Shown here one piece after another: positions 53,902 through 62,243 of a stretch of DNA of 64,000 nucleotides. This DNA comes from an uncultured Mesonia sp. (GTDB lineage: Bacteria > Bacteroidota > Bacteroidia > Flavobacteriales > Flavobacteriaceae): assembly GCA_947494545.1 (NCBI GenBank), contig CANLVH010000005.1, positions 157,019 to 221,018 on the forward strand, written 5' to 3'. The notes under the pieces were generated by a model, which saw only the letters and a list, made by a program, of their open reading frames with translations, searched no databases and was not told where the DNA came from. The position numbers and the translations under genes are program-made. The number at the start of each line of letters is the position of its first letter. Position 1 is the first letter of the stretch.

Positions 53902-54882
53902 TTATTTATAAAGTACCTTTTTAACAGCTTTAACAACATCGTCACTATTGGGCAACCATTCTTTTAATAAAACCGGAGAATACGGTGCTGGTACATCGGC
54001 AGTATTTATTTTAATAATTGGTGCATCCAAATAATCAAAAACTTGTTCTTGTACTTGATAAGTAATTTCTGTAGCTACATTACCAAACGGCCAAGCTTCT
54101 TCTAAAATTACCAATCTATTGGTCTTTTTTACAGACTCCATAATAGTTTCATGATCCATTGGTCGCACAGTACGAAGATCTATAATTTCGCAAGAAATGT
54201 TTTCTTCTTCGGCTAATTTATCTGCTGCTTTATAAGCTTCTTTTATAATTTTACCGAAAGAAACGATAGTAACATCATCGCCTTCGCGTTTTATGTCTGC
54301 TTTTCCTAAAGGAATTGTGTAATCTTCTTCTGGAACTTCGCCTTTATCGCCATACATTTGTTCACTTTCCATAAAGATAACTGGATCGTCATCTCTAATA
54401 GCAGATTTTAATAAACCTTTTGCGTCGTATGGATTGGAAGGGACCACCACTTTTAAACCGGGACAATTGGCATACCAATTCTCAAAAGCTTGCGAGTGCG
54501 TAGCGCCTAATTGTCCTGCAGAAGCCGTAGGACCTCTAAAAACAATTGGACAATTAAACTGCCCTCCGGACATTTGTCTTATTTTTGCCGCATTGTTAAC
54601 AATTTGATCTATAGCAACCAAAGAGAAATTAAAAGTCATAAACTCAATAATTGGTCGGTTACCTGTCATTGTAGAACCAACTCCTATCCCGCTAAAACCG
54701 GCCTCAGAAATTGGAGTATCTATTACCCGGTCCGGGCCAAACTCGTCCAACATTCCTTTAGAAGCTTTATAAGCTCCGTTATATTCGGCAACTTCTTCCC
54801 CCATCAAATAGATAGATTCGTCGTTACGCATCTCTTCGCTCATAGCTTCGGCAACAGCCTCTCTAAATTGAATACTTCTCAT
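53902..54882 (-). CDS. pdhB: Pyruvate dehydrogenase E1 component, beta subunit
   Basis: Beta subunit of the heterotetrameric thiamine-diphosphate E1 enzyme that decarboxylates pyruvate (or a branched-chain 2-oxoacid) and reductively acetylates E2. The 326 residues show the transketolase-like pyrimidine domain with YLMGEEVAEYNGAYKAS (about 25-41; the Glu contacts ThDP), DTPISEAGFSGIGVG, GPTASAGQLGATHSQ and a C-terminal domain with VILEEAWPFGNVATEI and LDAPIIKINTADVPAPYSP. The alpha subunit and E2 genes are not adjacent. Its promoter faces etfBA across a 178-nt divergent region. Confidence 0.94.
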   Translation of the reverse strand: MRSIQFREAVAEAMSEEMRNDESIYLMGEEVAEYNGAYKASKGMLDEFGPDRVIDTPISEAGFSGIGVGSTMTGNRPIIEFMTFNFSLVAIDQIVNNAAKIRQMSGGQFNCPIVFRGPTASAGQLGATHSQAFENWYANCPGLKVVVPSNPYDAKGLLKSAIRDDDPVIFMESEQMYGDKGEVPEEDYTIPLGKADIKREGDDVTIVSFGKIIKEAYKAADKLAEEENISCEIIDLRTVRPMDHETIMESVKKTNRLVILEEAWPFGNVATEITYQVQEQVFDYLDAPIIKINTADVPAPYSPVLLKEWLPNSDDVVKAVKKVLYK

Positions 54883-54917
54883 GATATTATCCAGGTCTTT
54901 TTATCTAATAACGGCTA

Positions 54918-54925
54918 CAAAAGTA
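54918..54925 (-). promoter_or_regulatory. Candidate -7 promoter box for pdhB
   Basis: The minus strand reads TACTTTTG (TAnnTTTG), about 36 nt upstream of the pdhB ATG. The facing etfB gene has only a weaker candidate (TATATTCG, about 55005-55012). Nothing else in the 178-nt interval is assignable. Confidence 0.45.
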
Positions 54926-55060
54926 GGAATAAACCTATCCAAAAACCACATGTTTTTTAATAAAAATTTATTATGCAAGCATAGTAATTAATATAGAATT
55001 TCTGTATATTCGCAATCACTTATTATTAAGTAACTATATCATAATAAAAAGACATAAAAA

Positions 55061-55807
55061 ATGAAAATATTAGTGTGTATAAGTCACGTACCGGACACTA
55101 CTTCCAAAATCAACTTTACAGATGGAGACACTAAATTTGATACTAATGGAGTACAATATGTAATTAATCCAAACGATGAGTTTGGACTAACCCGCGCTAT
55201 GTGGTTTAAAGAGAAGCAAGGTGCTTCTGTAGACGTAGTAAACGTAGGCGAAGCAGAAACAGAGCCAACTTTACGCAAAGCATTGGCAATAGGAGCAGAT
55301 AACGCTATACGGGTTAACACTCCTGCAAAAGACGGTTTTCAAGTTGCCAAAGAACTGGCCAAAGTAGCGCAAGATGGTGATTACGATTTGATTATTGCCG
55401 GAAGAGAATCTATAGATTATAACGGCGGGATGGTTCCCGGGATGTTAGCAAAATTAATAAACGCCAACTTTGTTAACACTTGTGTTGGTCTAGAAGTTGA
55501 AGGCGATAAAGCCACTGCTACCAGAGAAATTGATGGCGGTAAAGAAACACTTAGTTCTAGCTTTCCGTTAGTTATTGGCGGGCAAAAAGGTTTGGTAGAA
55601 GAAAGCGATCTTAAGATACCAAATATGCGCGGTATCATGATGGCACGTAAAAAACCTTTGAAGGTAGTAGACCCGGTAGGTGCAGAAGCAAAAACCAGCG
55701 CTACCAAATTTGAAAAACCAGCGCCAAAAGGTGAGGTTAAATTAGTTTCTGAGGACAACTTAGACGAGCTAATCGATTTGTTGCATAATGAAGCAAAAGC
55801 AATTTAA
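55061..55807 (+). CDS. etfB: Electron transfer flavoprotein, beta subunit
   Basis: Small subunit of the ETF heterodimer, which takes electrons from acyl-CoA dehydrogenases. The 248 residues start MKILVCISHVPDTTSKI, the usual N-terminus, with YVINPNDEFGLTRA, IGADNAIRV, DLIIAGRESIDYNGGMVPGMLA (about 110-131) and the AMP-binding/dehydrogenase-recognition region VIGGQKGLVEESDLKIPNMRGIM (cited as a block). It is followed by etfA after 38 nt. Its likely partner acyl-CoA dehydrogenase is encoded at 40.1 kb. Confidence 0.96.
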   Translation: MKILVCISHVPDTTSKINFTDGDTKFDTNGVQYVINPNDEFGLTRAMWFKEKQGASVDVVNVGEAETEPTLRKALAIGADNAIRVNTPAKDGFQVAKELAKVAQDGDYDLIIAGRESIDYNGGMVPGMLAKLINANFVNTCVGLEVEGDKATATREIDGGKETLSSSFPLVIGGQKGLVEESDLKIPNMRGIMMARKKPLKVVDPVGAEAKTSATKFEKPAPKGEVKLVSEDNLDELIDLLHNEAKAI

Positions 55808-55845
55808 ACCTCCTTTTTTAATTTAATCTCAAAAAAGAAAGAAAC

Positions 55846-56814
55846 ATGTCAGTTTTAGTATATACCGAATCAGAAAACGGAAAACTTAAGAAAGCAGCTT
55901 ACGAAGCCGCTTCTTATGCCAAAGGAATAGCAGATAAAATGGATACTACGGTTACCGCCGTTAGCGTAAATGCTGAAGATACTTCAGATTTAGGCAAATA
56001 CGGAGTTAGCAAAGTATTAAAAGTTACTAACGAAAAACTACAAAAGTTTAATGCAGACGCTTACGCGGATGTTATTGCACAGGCTGCAAAAAAAGAAGAC
56101 ACCAAAGTTGTAGTTATCGGGCAAACCGCTAACGATAGATATTTAGCCCCTATTTTAGCCGTTAATTTAGAAGCAGGCTATGCGCCAAACGCTGTAGAAT
56201 TGCCGGAAAGCACTTCGCCATTTCAAGTAAAAAGAAATGCTTTTACCAATAAAGCTTTTAATATTACCGAAATTTCTACCGATGTAAAAATAGTAGGATT
56301 AGCAAAAAATGCTTACGGCTTAAAAGAAAACGCAACAGAAGCACAAGAAGAAAGTTTTGAACCAAGCTTAAGCGAAGAAGATTTCTCTATCAATATAGAG
56401 TCTGTAGACAAAGCAACCGATAAAATTACTATTGCAGATGCAGAAATAGTAGTTTCAGGTGGTCGCGGACTTAAAGGTCCTGAAAACTGGGACATGATAG
56501 AAAACCTAGCAGAAGTTCTTGGCGCAGCAACAGCTTGCTCTAAACCAGTAAGCGATATGGGTTGGAGACCACACAGCGAGCATGTTGGCCAAACCGGAAA
56601 ACCGGTAGCCGCCAATCTTTATATTGCAGTAGGTATTTCTGGAGCAATTCAGCATTTAGCAGGTATAAACGCTTCTAAAACCAAAGTTGTTATTAATAAC
56701 GACCCGGAAGCACCATTCTTTAAAGCAGCAGACTACGGCGTAGTTGGCGATGCTTTTGAAGTAGTACCAAAGCTTACCGAAAAATTAAAAGAATTTAAAG
56801 CTAATAACGCATAA
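55846..56814 (+). CDS. etfA: Electron transfer flavoprotein, alpha subunit
   Basis: FAD-binding subunit of ETF. The 322 residues have an N-terminal domain and the C-terminal FAD domain with VVSGGRGLKGPENW (about 203-216), LGAATACSKPVSDMGW (about 225-240), HVGQTGKPVAANLYIAVGIS (about 248-267, the ETF alpha signature) and VVINNDPEAPFFKAADYGVVGD. It is cotranscribed with etfB and followed by a strong terminator. Confidence 0.96.
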   Translation: MSVLVYTESENGKLKKAAYEAASYAKGIADKMDTTVTAVSVNAEDTSDLGKYGVSKVLKVTNEKLQKFNADAYADVIAQAAKKEDTKVVVIGQTANDRYLAPILAVNLEAGYAPNAVELPESTSPFQVKRNAFTNKAFNITEISTDVKIVGLAKNAYGLKENATEAQEESFEPSLSEEDFSINIESVDKATDKITIADAEIVVSGGRGLKGPENWDMIENLAEVLGAATACSKPVSDMGWRPHSEHVGQTGKPVAANLYIAVGISGAIQHLAGINASKTKVVINNDPEAPFFKAADYGVVGDAFEVVPKLTEKLKEFKANNA

Positions 56815-56837
56815 TTTTTATAAATTGTGCCCCTGTA

Positions 56838-56884
56838 AAAAAGGGCAGTCTAGATAAGCTCTTTATTTAGACTGCCTTTTTTAT
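56838..56884 (+). terminator. Terminator after etfA
   Basis: GGCAGTCTA (56844-56852) and TAGACTGCC (56868-56876) pair, extended by flanking A and T runs, around a 15-base loop; T-rich sequence follows. Confidence 0.85.
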
Positions 56885-56911
56885 TGTAGAATATTTTGAT
56901 TACTTTGTAGT

Positions 56912-57541
56912 ATGAGTTTAGTGCGATTAACTATAAAAGGTATTTCTTACAGCCAAACCCAAAATGGGGCTTACGCCCTTTTGTTGAGTGAGGTAGATGG
57001 AGAAAAACAATTACCAATTGTTATTGGTGCTTTTGAAGCCCAATCTATTGCAATTGCTTTAGAAAAAGACATTAAACCTCCGCGACCGCTTACGCACGAT
57101 TTATTTAAAAGCATGGCCGGACGTTTTGCCATAAATGTAAAACAGGTTATCATACATAAATTGGTAGATGGGGTGTTTTATTCCAGCTTAATTTGTGAAC
57201 GCGATAAGATAGAAGAAATTATAGACGCCCGCACTAGCGATGCTATTGCTCTTGCGCTACGTTTTGATGCACCCATTTTTACCTATCAAAATATTTTAGA
57301 CAAAGCCGGGGTTTATCTTAAAACCTCACCCTCAGAAAAAGAAGAAGAAGCAGCCAAGCAAACCGAAGTAATCATAGAAGACGCTTTAAAAGAAGAAAGT
57401 CCATCTAAAAAAGAGAAGGAAGACGACGGTTTAAAGAGAAAATCTTTAACAGAATTAAATAAACTTTTAGAAGAAGCCGTAAAAAAAGAAAATTATGAAA
57501 AAGCGGCAAAAATAAGGGACGAAATTTCTAAACGCCAATAA
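56912..57541 (+). CDS. Bifunctional nuclease (DUF151) with C-terminal UVR motif
   Basis: Predicted nuclease of the DUF151/BFN family. The 209 residues have the BFN domain (about 1-135: LPIVIGAFEAQSIAIALE, RPLTHDLFKSM, ARTSDAIALALRFDAPIF), an acidic/Lys-rich linker (about 140-172) and a UVR domain at the C-terminus (about 175-208, LNKLLEEAVKKENYEKAAKIRD) of the UvrB/UvrC-interacting type. This combination is widespread in Bacteroidetes; the physiological role is unknown. A TACTTTG five bases before the ATG resembles a shortened -7 box. The nucleoside transporter gene follows after 43 nt. Confidence 0.92.
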   Translation: MSLVRLTIKGISYSQTQNGAYALLLSEVDGEKQLPIVIGAFEAQSIAIALEKDIKPPRPLTHDLFKSMAGRFAINVKQVIIHKLVDGVFYSSLICERDKIEEIIDARTSDAIALALRFDAPIFTYQNILDKAGVYLKTSPSEKEEEAAKQTEVIIEDALKEESPSKKEKEDDGLKRKSLTELNKLLEEAVKKENYEKAAKIRDEISKRQ

Positions 57542-57584
57542 ACGCCAATGCGCTTTCCGCAAATTATTTACTAAAACCCATCCT

Positions 57585-59285
57585 GTGAGAATACGTTATC
57601 TTCTTAGCTTATTAATAATAGCTTTTTACACCTTAAACACTTCTGCCCAAAGTCTAGAAAAAGACTGGCAAACCAACAACACAAACGATACTCTAACAAC
57701 GATATTCTCATCGCCAAAGAATCTTTCTTTTCAAGAAGGCGCATTTGAATATAAATTAAATTCCGGCAAAGTTCATAGTTCTGGAGAATATGTTTTAAAA
57801 AATAAACAGTTGGTGCTTTTTTACCAACAACCAAAAGACAGTATTGCCCGCTTTGAAATTTCTGCTTTAACAGACTCTACTTTAACTTTGCAAAATGCGC
57901 AACAAAGCATTAGTTATAAAGAACAAAAAAATAATAACGCTTCCGCGGAAGGAATAGCGGGCAGCAAAAAGTTTGTAAAAAGCCAAGGATTTACTTTTAC
58001 CAGTTTTTGGCGCGGCGCAATTGGTATGCTAAGTTTATTGCTCATAGCCTTCTTATTAAGCAATAATCGTAAAGCCATTAATTGGCGCACAGTTGGCTTA
58101 GGTTTAGCAGGGCAACTGCTTTTAGCCTACGGAATTTTACAAGTAGAATGGGTGCAAATTGGTTTTGAATTTGTAGGTCAGATTTTTGTCAAAATATTAG
58201 ATTTTACCGCTGCCGGAAGTGAATTTCTCTTAGGCGATTTGATGAATGTAGACAGCTACGGTTTTATTTTCTTATTTCAAGTATTGCCAACCGTTATCTT
58301 CTTTTCTGCTCTAACTTCTATTTTATTTTATCTTGGCGTTATTCAAATAGTAGTAAAAGGTCTGGCATTACTTTTATCACGGGTTTTAGGCGTTTCTGGA
58401 GCAGAAGGATTAAGCGTTGCCGGTAATATTTTTCTCGGTCAAACCGAAGCCCCTTTAATGATTAAAGCCTACTTAGAAAAAATGACCAAATCTGAAATTC
58501 TTTTGGTTATGGTTGGCGGAATGGCAACTGTTGCCGGCGGAGTTTTAGCCGCTTATATTGGTTTTTTGGGTGGCGACGATCCTGTAGCGCGATTAGAATT
58601 TGCTAAACACTTATTGGCAGCATCTGTGATGGCAGCTCCGGGAGCTATAATTATTTCAAAATTATTGTATCCACAGCAAGAAAAAGTAGATAGAAGCGTA
58701 GAAGTTTCGCAAGAAAAAATTGGCGATAATATTTTAGATGCTATTGCAAACGGTACTACAGAAGGTTTAAAACTAGCCGCTAATGTTGGCGCAATGCTCT
58801 TGGTATTTGTAGCTTTAATTGCCATGCTAAACTATGGTTTTGGAAAAATAGGTACATGGACAAACCTAAACGGAGTTTTAGCTGCCAACACTCCTTACCA
58901 AAGTTTTTCTATAGAATCTACCTTAGGAATTATCTTCTCGCCTTTGATGTGGCTTATTGGTATTGCCAAAGAAGACATTATGCTTATGGGACAATTGTTG
59001 GGTATAAAATTAGCTGCCAGTGAGTTTGTAGGTTACATTCAGTTAGCCGAATTAAAAGATGCTACAGCCGGTCTAAGCCTTACGTACGAGAAATCTATTA
59101 TTATGGCAACTTATATGTTGTGCGGTTTTGCCAATTTTGCTTCTATTGGTATCCAAATTGGCGGCATTGGCTCTTTGGCACCGGGACAACGCAAAACCTT
59201 ATCTAGGTTTGGAATAAAATCTGTAATTGGCGGCACGTTAGCTTCGTTACTTTCGGCTACTATTGCGGGAATGATTATTGGGTAG
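57585..59285 (+). CDS. Concentrative nucleoside transporter with N-terminal periplasmic domain
   Basis: Na+- or H+-driven uptake of nucleosides (CNT/NupC family) in the inner membrane. The 566 residues open with a signal peptide (RIRYLLSLLIIAFYTLNTSAQ region, about 1-22) and a beta-rich domain (about 23-135: FEYKLNSGKVHSSGEYVLK, FEISALTDSTLTLQ) that looks lipocalin-like, then about ten membrane segments. CNT motifs are GNIFLGQTEAPLMIKAYL (about 285-302), GGMATVAGGVLAAYIG, ASVMAAPGAIIISKLL and MLCGFANFASIGIQIGG. The start is a GTG. E. coli NupC is about 400 residues, so the extension is extra. It follows the bifunctional nuclease gene. Confidence 0.92.
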   Translation: MRIRYLLSLLIIAFYTLNTSAQSLEKDWQTNNTNDTLTTIFSSPKNLSFQEGAFEYKLNSGKVHSSGEYVLKNKQLVLFYQQPKDSIARFEISALTDSTLTLQNAQQSISYKEQKNNNASAEGIAGSKKFVKSQGFTFTSFWRGAIGMLSLLLIAFLLSNNRKAINWRTVGLGLAGQLLLAYGILQVEWVQIGFEFVGQIFVKILDFTAAGSEFLLGDLMNVDSYGFIFLFQVLPTVIFFSALTSILFYLGVIQIVVKGLALLLSRVLGVSGAEGLSVAGNIFLGQTEAPLMIKAYLEKMTKSEILLVMVGGMATVAGGVLAAYIGFLGGDDPVARLEFAKHLLAASVMAAPGAIIISKLLYPQQEKVDRSVEVSQEKIGDNILDAIANGTTEGLKLAANVGAMLLVFVALIAMLNYGFGKIGTWTNLNGVLAANTPYQSFSIESTLGIIFSPLMWLIGIAKEDIMLMGQLLGIKLAASEFVGYIQLAELKDATAGLSLTYEKSIIMATYMLCGFANFASIGIQIGGIGSLAPGQRKTLSRFGIKSVIGGTLASLLSATIAGMIIG

Positions 59286-59365
59286 TTGTTGTTTAAATTC
59301 TTGCTACAGTACTTAAAATCTTCTATTTAAAACAAGACAAGCTTTATATTTTTAAGAACTAACTT

Positions 59366-59480
59366 TTGCGTTAGGGATTGAGGCTTTGTTTGAGCTCTCC
59401 CGATGCGATAGCAAGCGGGAAGCGAGTGCCGAAAGCCCGACCTCTTACCAATTTTTTTATTGGTAAGGGGAAACGCCCAA
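59366..59480. ncRNA. Structured intergenic element, candidate RNA or dispersed repeat
   Basis: Between the convergent nupC and YceI genes is a compact, GC-richer stretch with nested pairing: an outer stem GCGTT (59368-59372)/AACGC (59472-59476); GGCTTT (59382-59387)/AAAGCC (59432-59437); inside it TCCCG (59398-59402)/CGGGA (59416-59420) capped by TGC-GATA-GCA (59404-59413); and a second arm CTTACCAA (59444-59451)/TTGGTAAG (59460-59467). It contains no ORF. I recall similar 'gcgagtgccgaaagcccgac' elements in other flavobacteria. Function and strand are unknown. It may instead be a repeat, or part of a terminator region. Confidence 0.5.
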
Positions 59481-59490
59481 ATAATTAAAC

Positions 59491-60009
59491 TTAGTGTAAA
59501 AAATTAGCGGGAATCTTAAACTCGATTAAAACCTTTTCACGCACTTTTACCAAGCCCAAAGCTTTGGTTGGCGGTTCTATATTGTAGTTTTCTATAGAAA
59601 TTATTTGGCTACCGGTATAAAATACTTTTTTACCTTCTGTGTGCTTGGTTAAAGTTACACAATAGGTTTTCTTAATTTCTTTTATTTTAATAGTTAACTC
59701 GGTTTGTTGTAAATGGGCGTTATTTTCTTGGGTGTCTATAAACAACTCTATTTCTGGAAATTTTTTAGCTTCAAAAAGTTTTTGCAAATCACGCTCCATT
59801 AATTTTTTGGGACAATCAAAATCTGCCACCGGAATTACTATCTTATTATAGGTTTTAAATTTGCTTAAATGCAAATCGTTTAAGCCCGTGCATTCACAAC
59901 TAAATTGGTTTACATTGGTTTTTACGTTAACCACAACCTCTGCCTGTGCTTGCGCTTTTTGCAGTGCAAGACCCAATAAAAGAAACAGTATTAAAAGTTT
60001 TGGTTTCAT
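59491..60009 (-). CDS. YceI-like exported protein (divergent)
   Basis: Periplasmic lipocalin-like protein of the YceI superfamily, a group that binds polyisoprenoid or other amphipathic molecules. The 172 residues have a signal peptide (MKPKLLILFLLLGLALQKAQAQ, about 1-22) and a beta-barrel body with FSCECTGLNDLHLSKF, VADFDCPKKLMERDLQKLF and a C-terminal block NYNIEPPTKALGLVKV-VLIEF that resembles the YceI end (compare FNIDPPKAMFGTI in the neighbour at 61.4 kb). Four cysteines are present. It lies downstream of the porin-like gene but beyond a terminator. Confidence 0.75.
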   Translation of the reverse strand: MKPKLLILFLLLGLALQKAQAQAEVVVNVKTNVNQFSCECTGLNDLHLSKFKTYNKIVIPVADFDCPKKLMERDLQKLFEAKKFPEIELFIDTQENNAHLQQTELTIKIKEIKKTYCVTLTKHTEGKKVFYTGSQIISIENYNIEPPTKALGLVKVREKVLIEFKIPANFLH

Positions 60010-60030
60010 AAGATAAAGTATATTAAAAAT

Positions 60031-60065
60031 AAAAGCAGTACAAGTTTTATGCCTGTACTGCTTTT
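60031..60065 (-). terminator. Terminator downstream of the porin-like gene
   Basis: AAAAGCAGTACA (60031-60042) and TGTACTGCTTTT (60054-60065) form a perfect 12-bp stem with an 11-base loop, 20 nt after the porin-like stop codon on the minus strand. Confidence 0.85.
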
Positions 60066-60085
60066 AGAATTTCAAACTAATTCAA

Positions 60086-61363
60086 TTAAAAAGAGATAGC
60101 AGCTTCAAGCATTACGCCATTAAACTTACCTTCGTTTTTTACGCTTAACTCGGGGAAATCGTCATATTCTTGGTTTACATATTCTGCTTTTACCATAATA
60201 TTTTTGGTCATAAACCAACCGGCTCCTAATTGGTAACGGCTTATAGTTACATCGTTACCGCTAATATCTTCTGCATCTACCAAGTTATAACGGCCACCTA
60301 CATAAAAGTTTTCGTTATTTCCAAAACGGTAAATCAAATCTCCGGCATATTGAGAAACGCTTCTGTCTGCCACGCCATCTGTAGCTTTACCACTACTGTG
60401 TTCGTAAGTTCCGAAAAACTCTAATCCTTTATACTTTACAAAAGGGTTAATCATAAAGGCCGTCATCTCGTCTTGGAAATTTGGGTTATATCTTGCAGAT
60501 CTAAAGTTACCAGAGTCTGAAGCTCCTTCTTCTTCTAATACTAAATAATATCTAGAACCTGCACGGTCTGCGTTATAAAGATAAATGCTGGCAGATTTTC
60601 CTGTGGTGTAAACAGAACCGGTTAAACGCAAACGTAAATCGTCGTTAATTTGTTTGTCGTAACCTAATTTACCTAAGAAAGATGCGCCGGTTTCACCTGG
60701 ATTGCTAACAGATTGGTTTAATTTACCATTGGTAGCACCAACCATTGCCAAAAAGCCGTTTTTGCTAAAATAAACCTCTCCCCCAACTTCTGTAGTAAAG
60801 GCATCCATAATATAATTTCCTACAAACGGATTGTAAATGGCTTGTGCATTATCTGATCTTCTAAAGTGCGCATCACCATAGTTATTTTCCATATGTCCTA
60901 TTTTTACGGTCGTATATTGCATTACATTGTCTAAAAAACCTTCTTCTATAAAGTCTAATTTATCTATCTGTAAATATCCGCCTTTTACATAAGGTTCATG
61001 GTGGTGTCTAGAAGATAAATAGGTTCTTAAGTGTAAGCGTACTCCATCGTACAATGCTACATCTACGTCTAAGTTGGCTGTTGCTAAGTTAAAGTTTTCG
61101 CCAATTTCTACCAACGGTACGTTTCCGGAGTTTTCGTGATCTAGAAGTTGGTATTGCAAGGCAAACGCTCCACCCATTCTTATGTGAACACCATCAAAAG
61201 TGCTTGTCGTGTCTTTTGGTGACTCAAACGTATTAAGGCCGCGTTGGTCTGGATATCTATAATTATCCAAATGCCTTTTATCTGTTTCATTTTCCTGTGC
61301 TTGCAAGGTATAGCTTCCCAAAGCCATAACTGCAATACTTAATAAATAAACAATATTTCTCAT
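60086..61363 (-). CDS. Porin-like outer-membrane beta-barrel protein
   Basis: Predicted outer-membrane channel. The 425 residues start with a signal peptide (MRNIVYLLSIAVMALGSYTLQAQ, about 1-23), a short linker and then a series of amphipathic strands with loops rich in Gly/Asp/Asn (DGVHIRMGGAFALQYQL, VDVALYDGVRLHLRTYLSS, YTTVKIGHMENNYGDAHFR, FYVGGRYNLVDAED, YQLGAGWFMTKNIMVKAEYV), closing with EAAISF, the terminal Phe favoured by the Bam machinery. It resembles phosphate-selective/DcaP-like porins, but the substrate is unknown. It is 12 nt downstream of yceI, so both are cotranscribed. Confidence 0.85.
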   Translation of the reverse strand: MRNIVYLLSIAVMALGSYTLQAQENETDKRHLDNYRYPDQRGLNTFESPKDTTSTFDGVHIRMGGAFALQYQLLDHENSGNVPLVEIGENFNLATANLDVDVALYDGVRLHLRTYLSSRHHHEPYVKGGYLQIDKLDFIEEGFLDNVMQYTTVKIGHMENNYGDAHFRRSDNAQAIYNPFVGNYIMDAFTTEVGGEVYFSKNGFLAMVGATNGKLNQSVSNPGETGASFLGKLGYDKQINDDLRLRLTGSVYTTGKSASIYLYNADRAGSRYYLVLEEEGASDSGNFRSARYNPNFQDEMTAFMINPFVKYKGLEFFGTYEHSSGKATDGVADRSVSQYAGDLIYRFGNNENFYVGGRYNLVDAEDISGNDVTISRYQLGAGWFMTKNIMVKAEYVNQEYDDFPELSVKNEGKFNGVMLEAAISF

Positions 61364-61375
61364 AACTTGGTGTAT

Positions 61376-61927
61376 TTAATTTTTAAGATTTATCTCATAG
61401 TGTATAACCACTTCATTTCCTGTAGTAATAGTACCAAACATAGCTTTTGGCGGATCTATATTAAAGCTGGTGAGCTCAAAACCTACTTTACCTACTAAAT
61501 GAATTTTATTATTTGTATAGTTTATTTTTACCGGAGCAGAAATATTTCTACTGTTACCGGCAATGCGCATTTCGCCAATAAAAACTGCTTGATTACCATC
61601 TAATTTCACTTGATTTCCTTTAAAAGAAATTACCGGATGGTCTTCTTCTTCTAATGCATCGTACATTTTTTTGTCCATTCCGGATTTACCGCTTTTTAGG
61701 CTTTTAGCTTTTAGTTTAAAATGGAAATTATTAATACTTTTTACGATACCATTCTCTATAGTAGCCTCCAGTTTTCCTGTAAAAGTTTCTGCCACACATT
61801 CCCAATCGTGTAAAGTAGAAGTACCGGTTACACTCAATTTAGAATTGGCAGCATCTGCTATAAAAGTCTGGGCGTTTATTTGACCTATTCCTATTAGAAA
61901 TAAGACTGCTATTATTAAATTTCTCAT
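61376..61927 (-). CDS. YceI family periplasmic protein
   Basis: Lipocalin-like periplasmic protein that in this superfamily binds polyisoprenoids. The 183 residues have a signal peptide (about 1-19, ending GQINAQ), then KLSVTGTSTLHDWECVAETF, the YceI N-terminal block, a central MRIAGNSRNISAPVKIN and a C-terminal GFELTSFNIDPPKAMFGTI followed by VVIHYEINLK. These fit YceI/DUF-like 'S-G-T-S-T-L-H-D-W' proteins typical of Bacteroidetes. It is first in a two-gene unit with the porin-like protein, suggesting a shared envelope role. Confidence 0.9.
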   Translation of the reverse strand: MRNLIIAVLFLIGIGQINAQTFIADAANSKLSVTGTSTLHDWECVAETFTGKLEATIENGIVKSINNFHFKLKAKSLKSGKSGMDKKMYDALEEEDHPVISFKGNQVKLDGNQAVFIGEMRIAGNSRNISAPVKINYTNNKIHLVGKVGFELTSFNIDPPKAMFGTITTGNEVVIHYEINLKN

Positions 61928-61953
61928 AACTACTTGTTTTTATATTACACTAC

Positions 61954-61961
61954 CAAAAGTA
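61954..61961 (-). promoter_or_regulatory. Candidate -7 promoter box for the yceI-porin unit
   Basis: The minus strand reads TACTTTTG (TAnnTTTG) about 27 nt upstream of the yceI ATG. No clear -33 TTG element is found. Confidence 0.45.
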
Positions 61962-62243
61962 CAATTACAGTTAAGGAATACTTATGACATTAATCAGTCT
62001 GTTTTTTAGTTTTCCTGAACAATGATATTTGTCAGTTCTAGGCTTTATAGTAGTTTACACTGATTTTTGTTTTTAATATTTCTTCTTATCTTGCGTTAGA
62101 AAATGCGTCTTTCTACACGCCTTATAACAAATTGATACTGAAGCTTTTTTTAACTTATTAACCGGAACAAAAACCAATAGAAACAAAGAAAAATAGCGCG
62201 CCAAAAAATTAATAGGATTCCCAAAGCACCCAAATAAAAAGCT
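61962..62243. other. AT-rich divergent intergenic region before thyA
   Basis: This stretch lies between the divergent yceI and thyA genes. I find no coding frame with credible composition, no strong hairpin and no clear promoter box for thyA. It presumably contains the thyA promoter, which does not match the consensus by eye. Confidence 0.4.
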
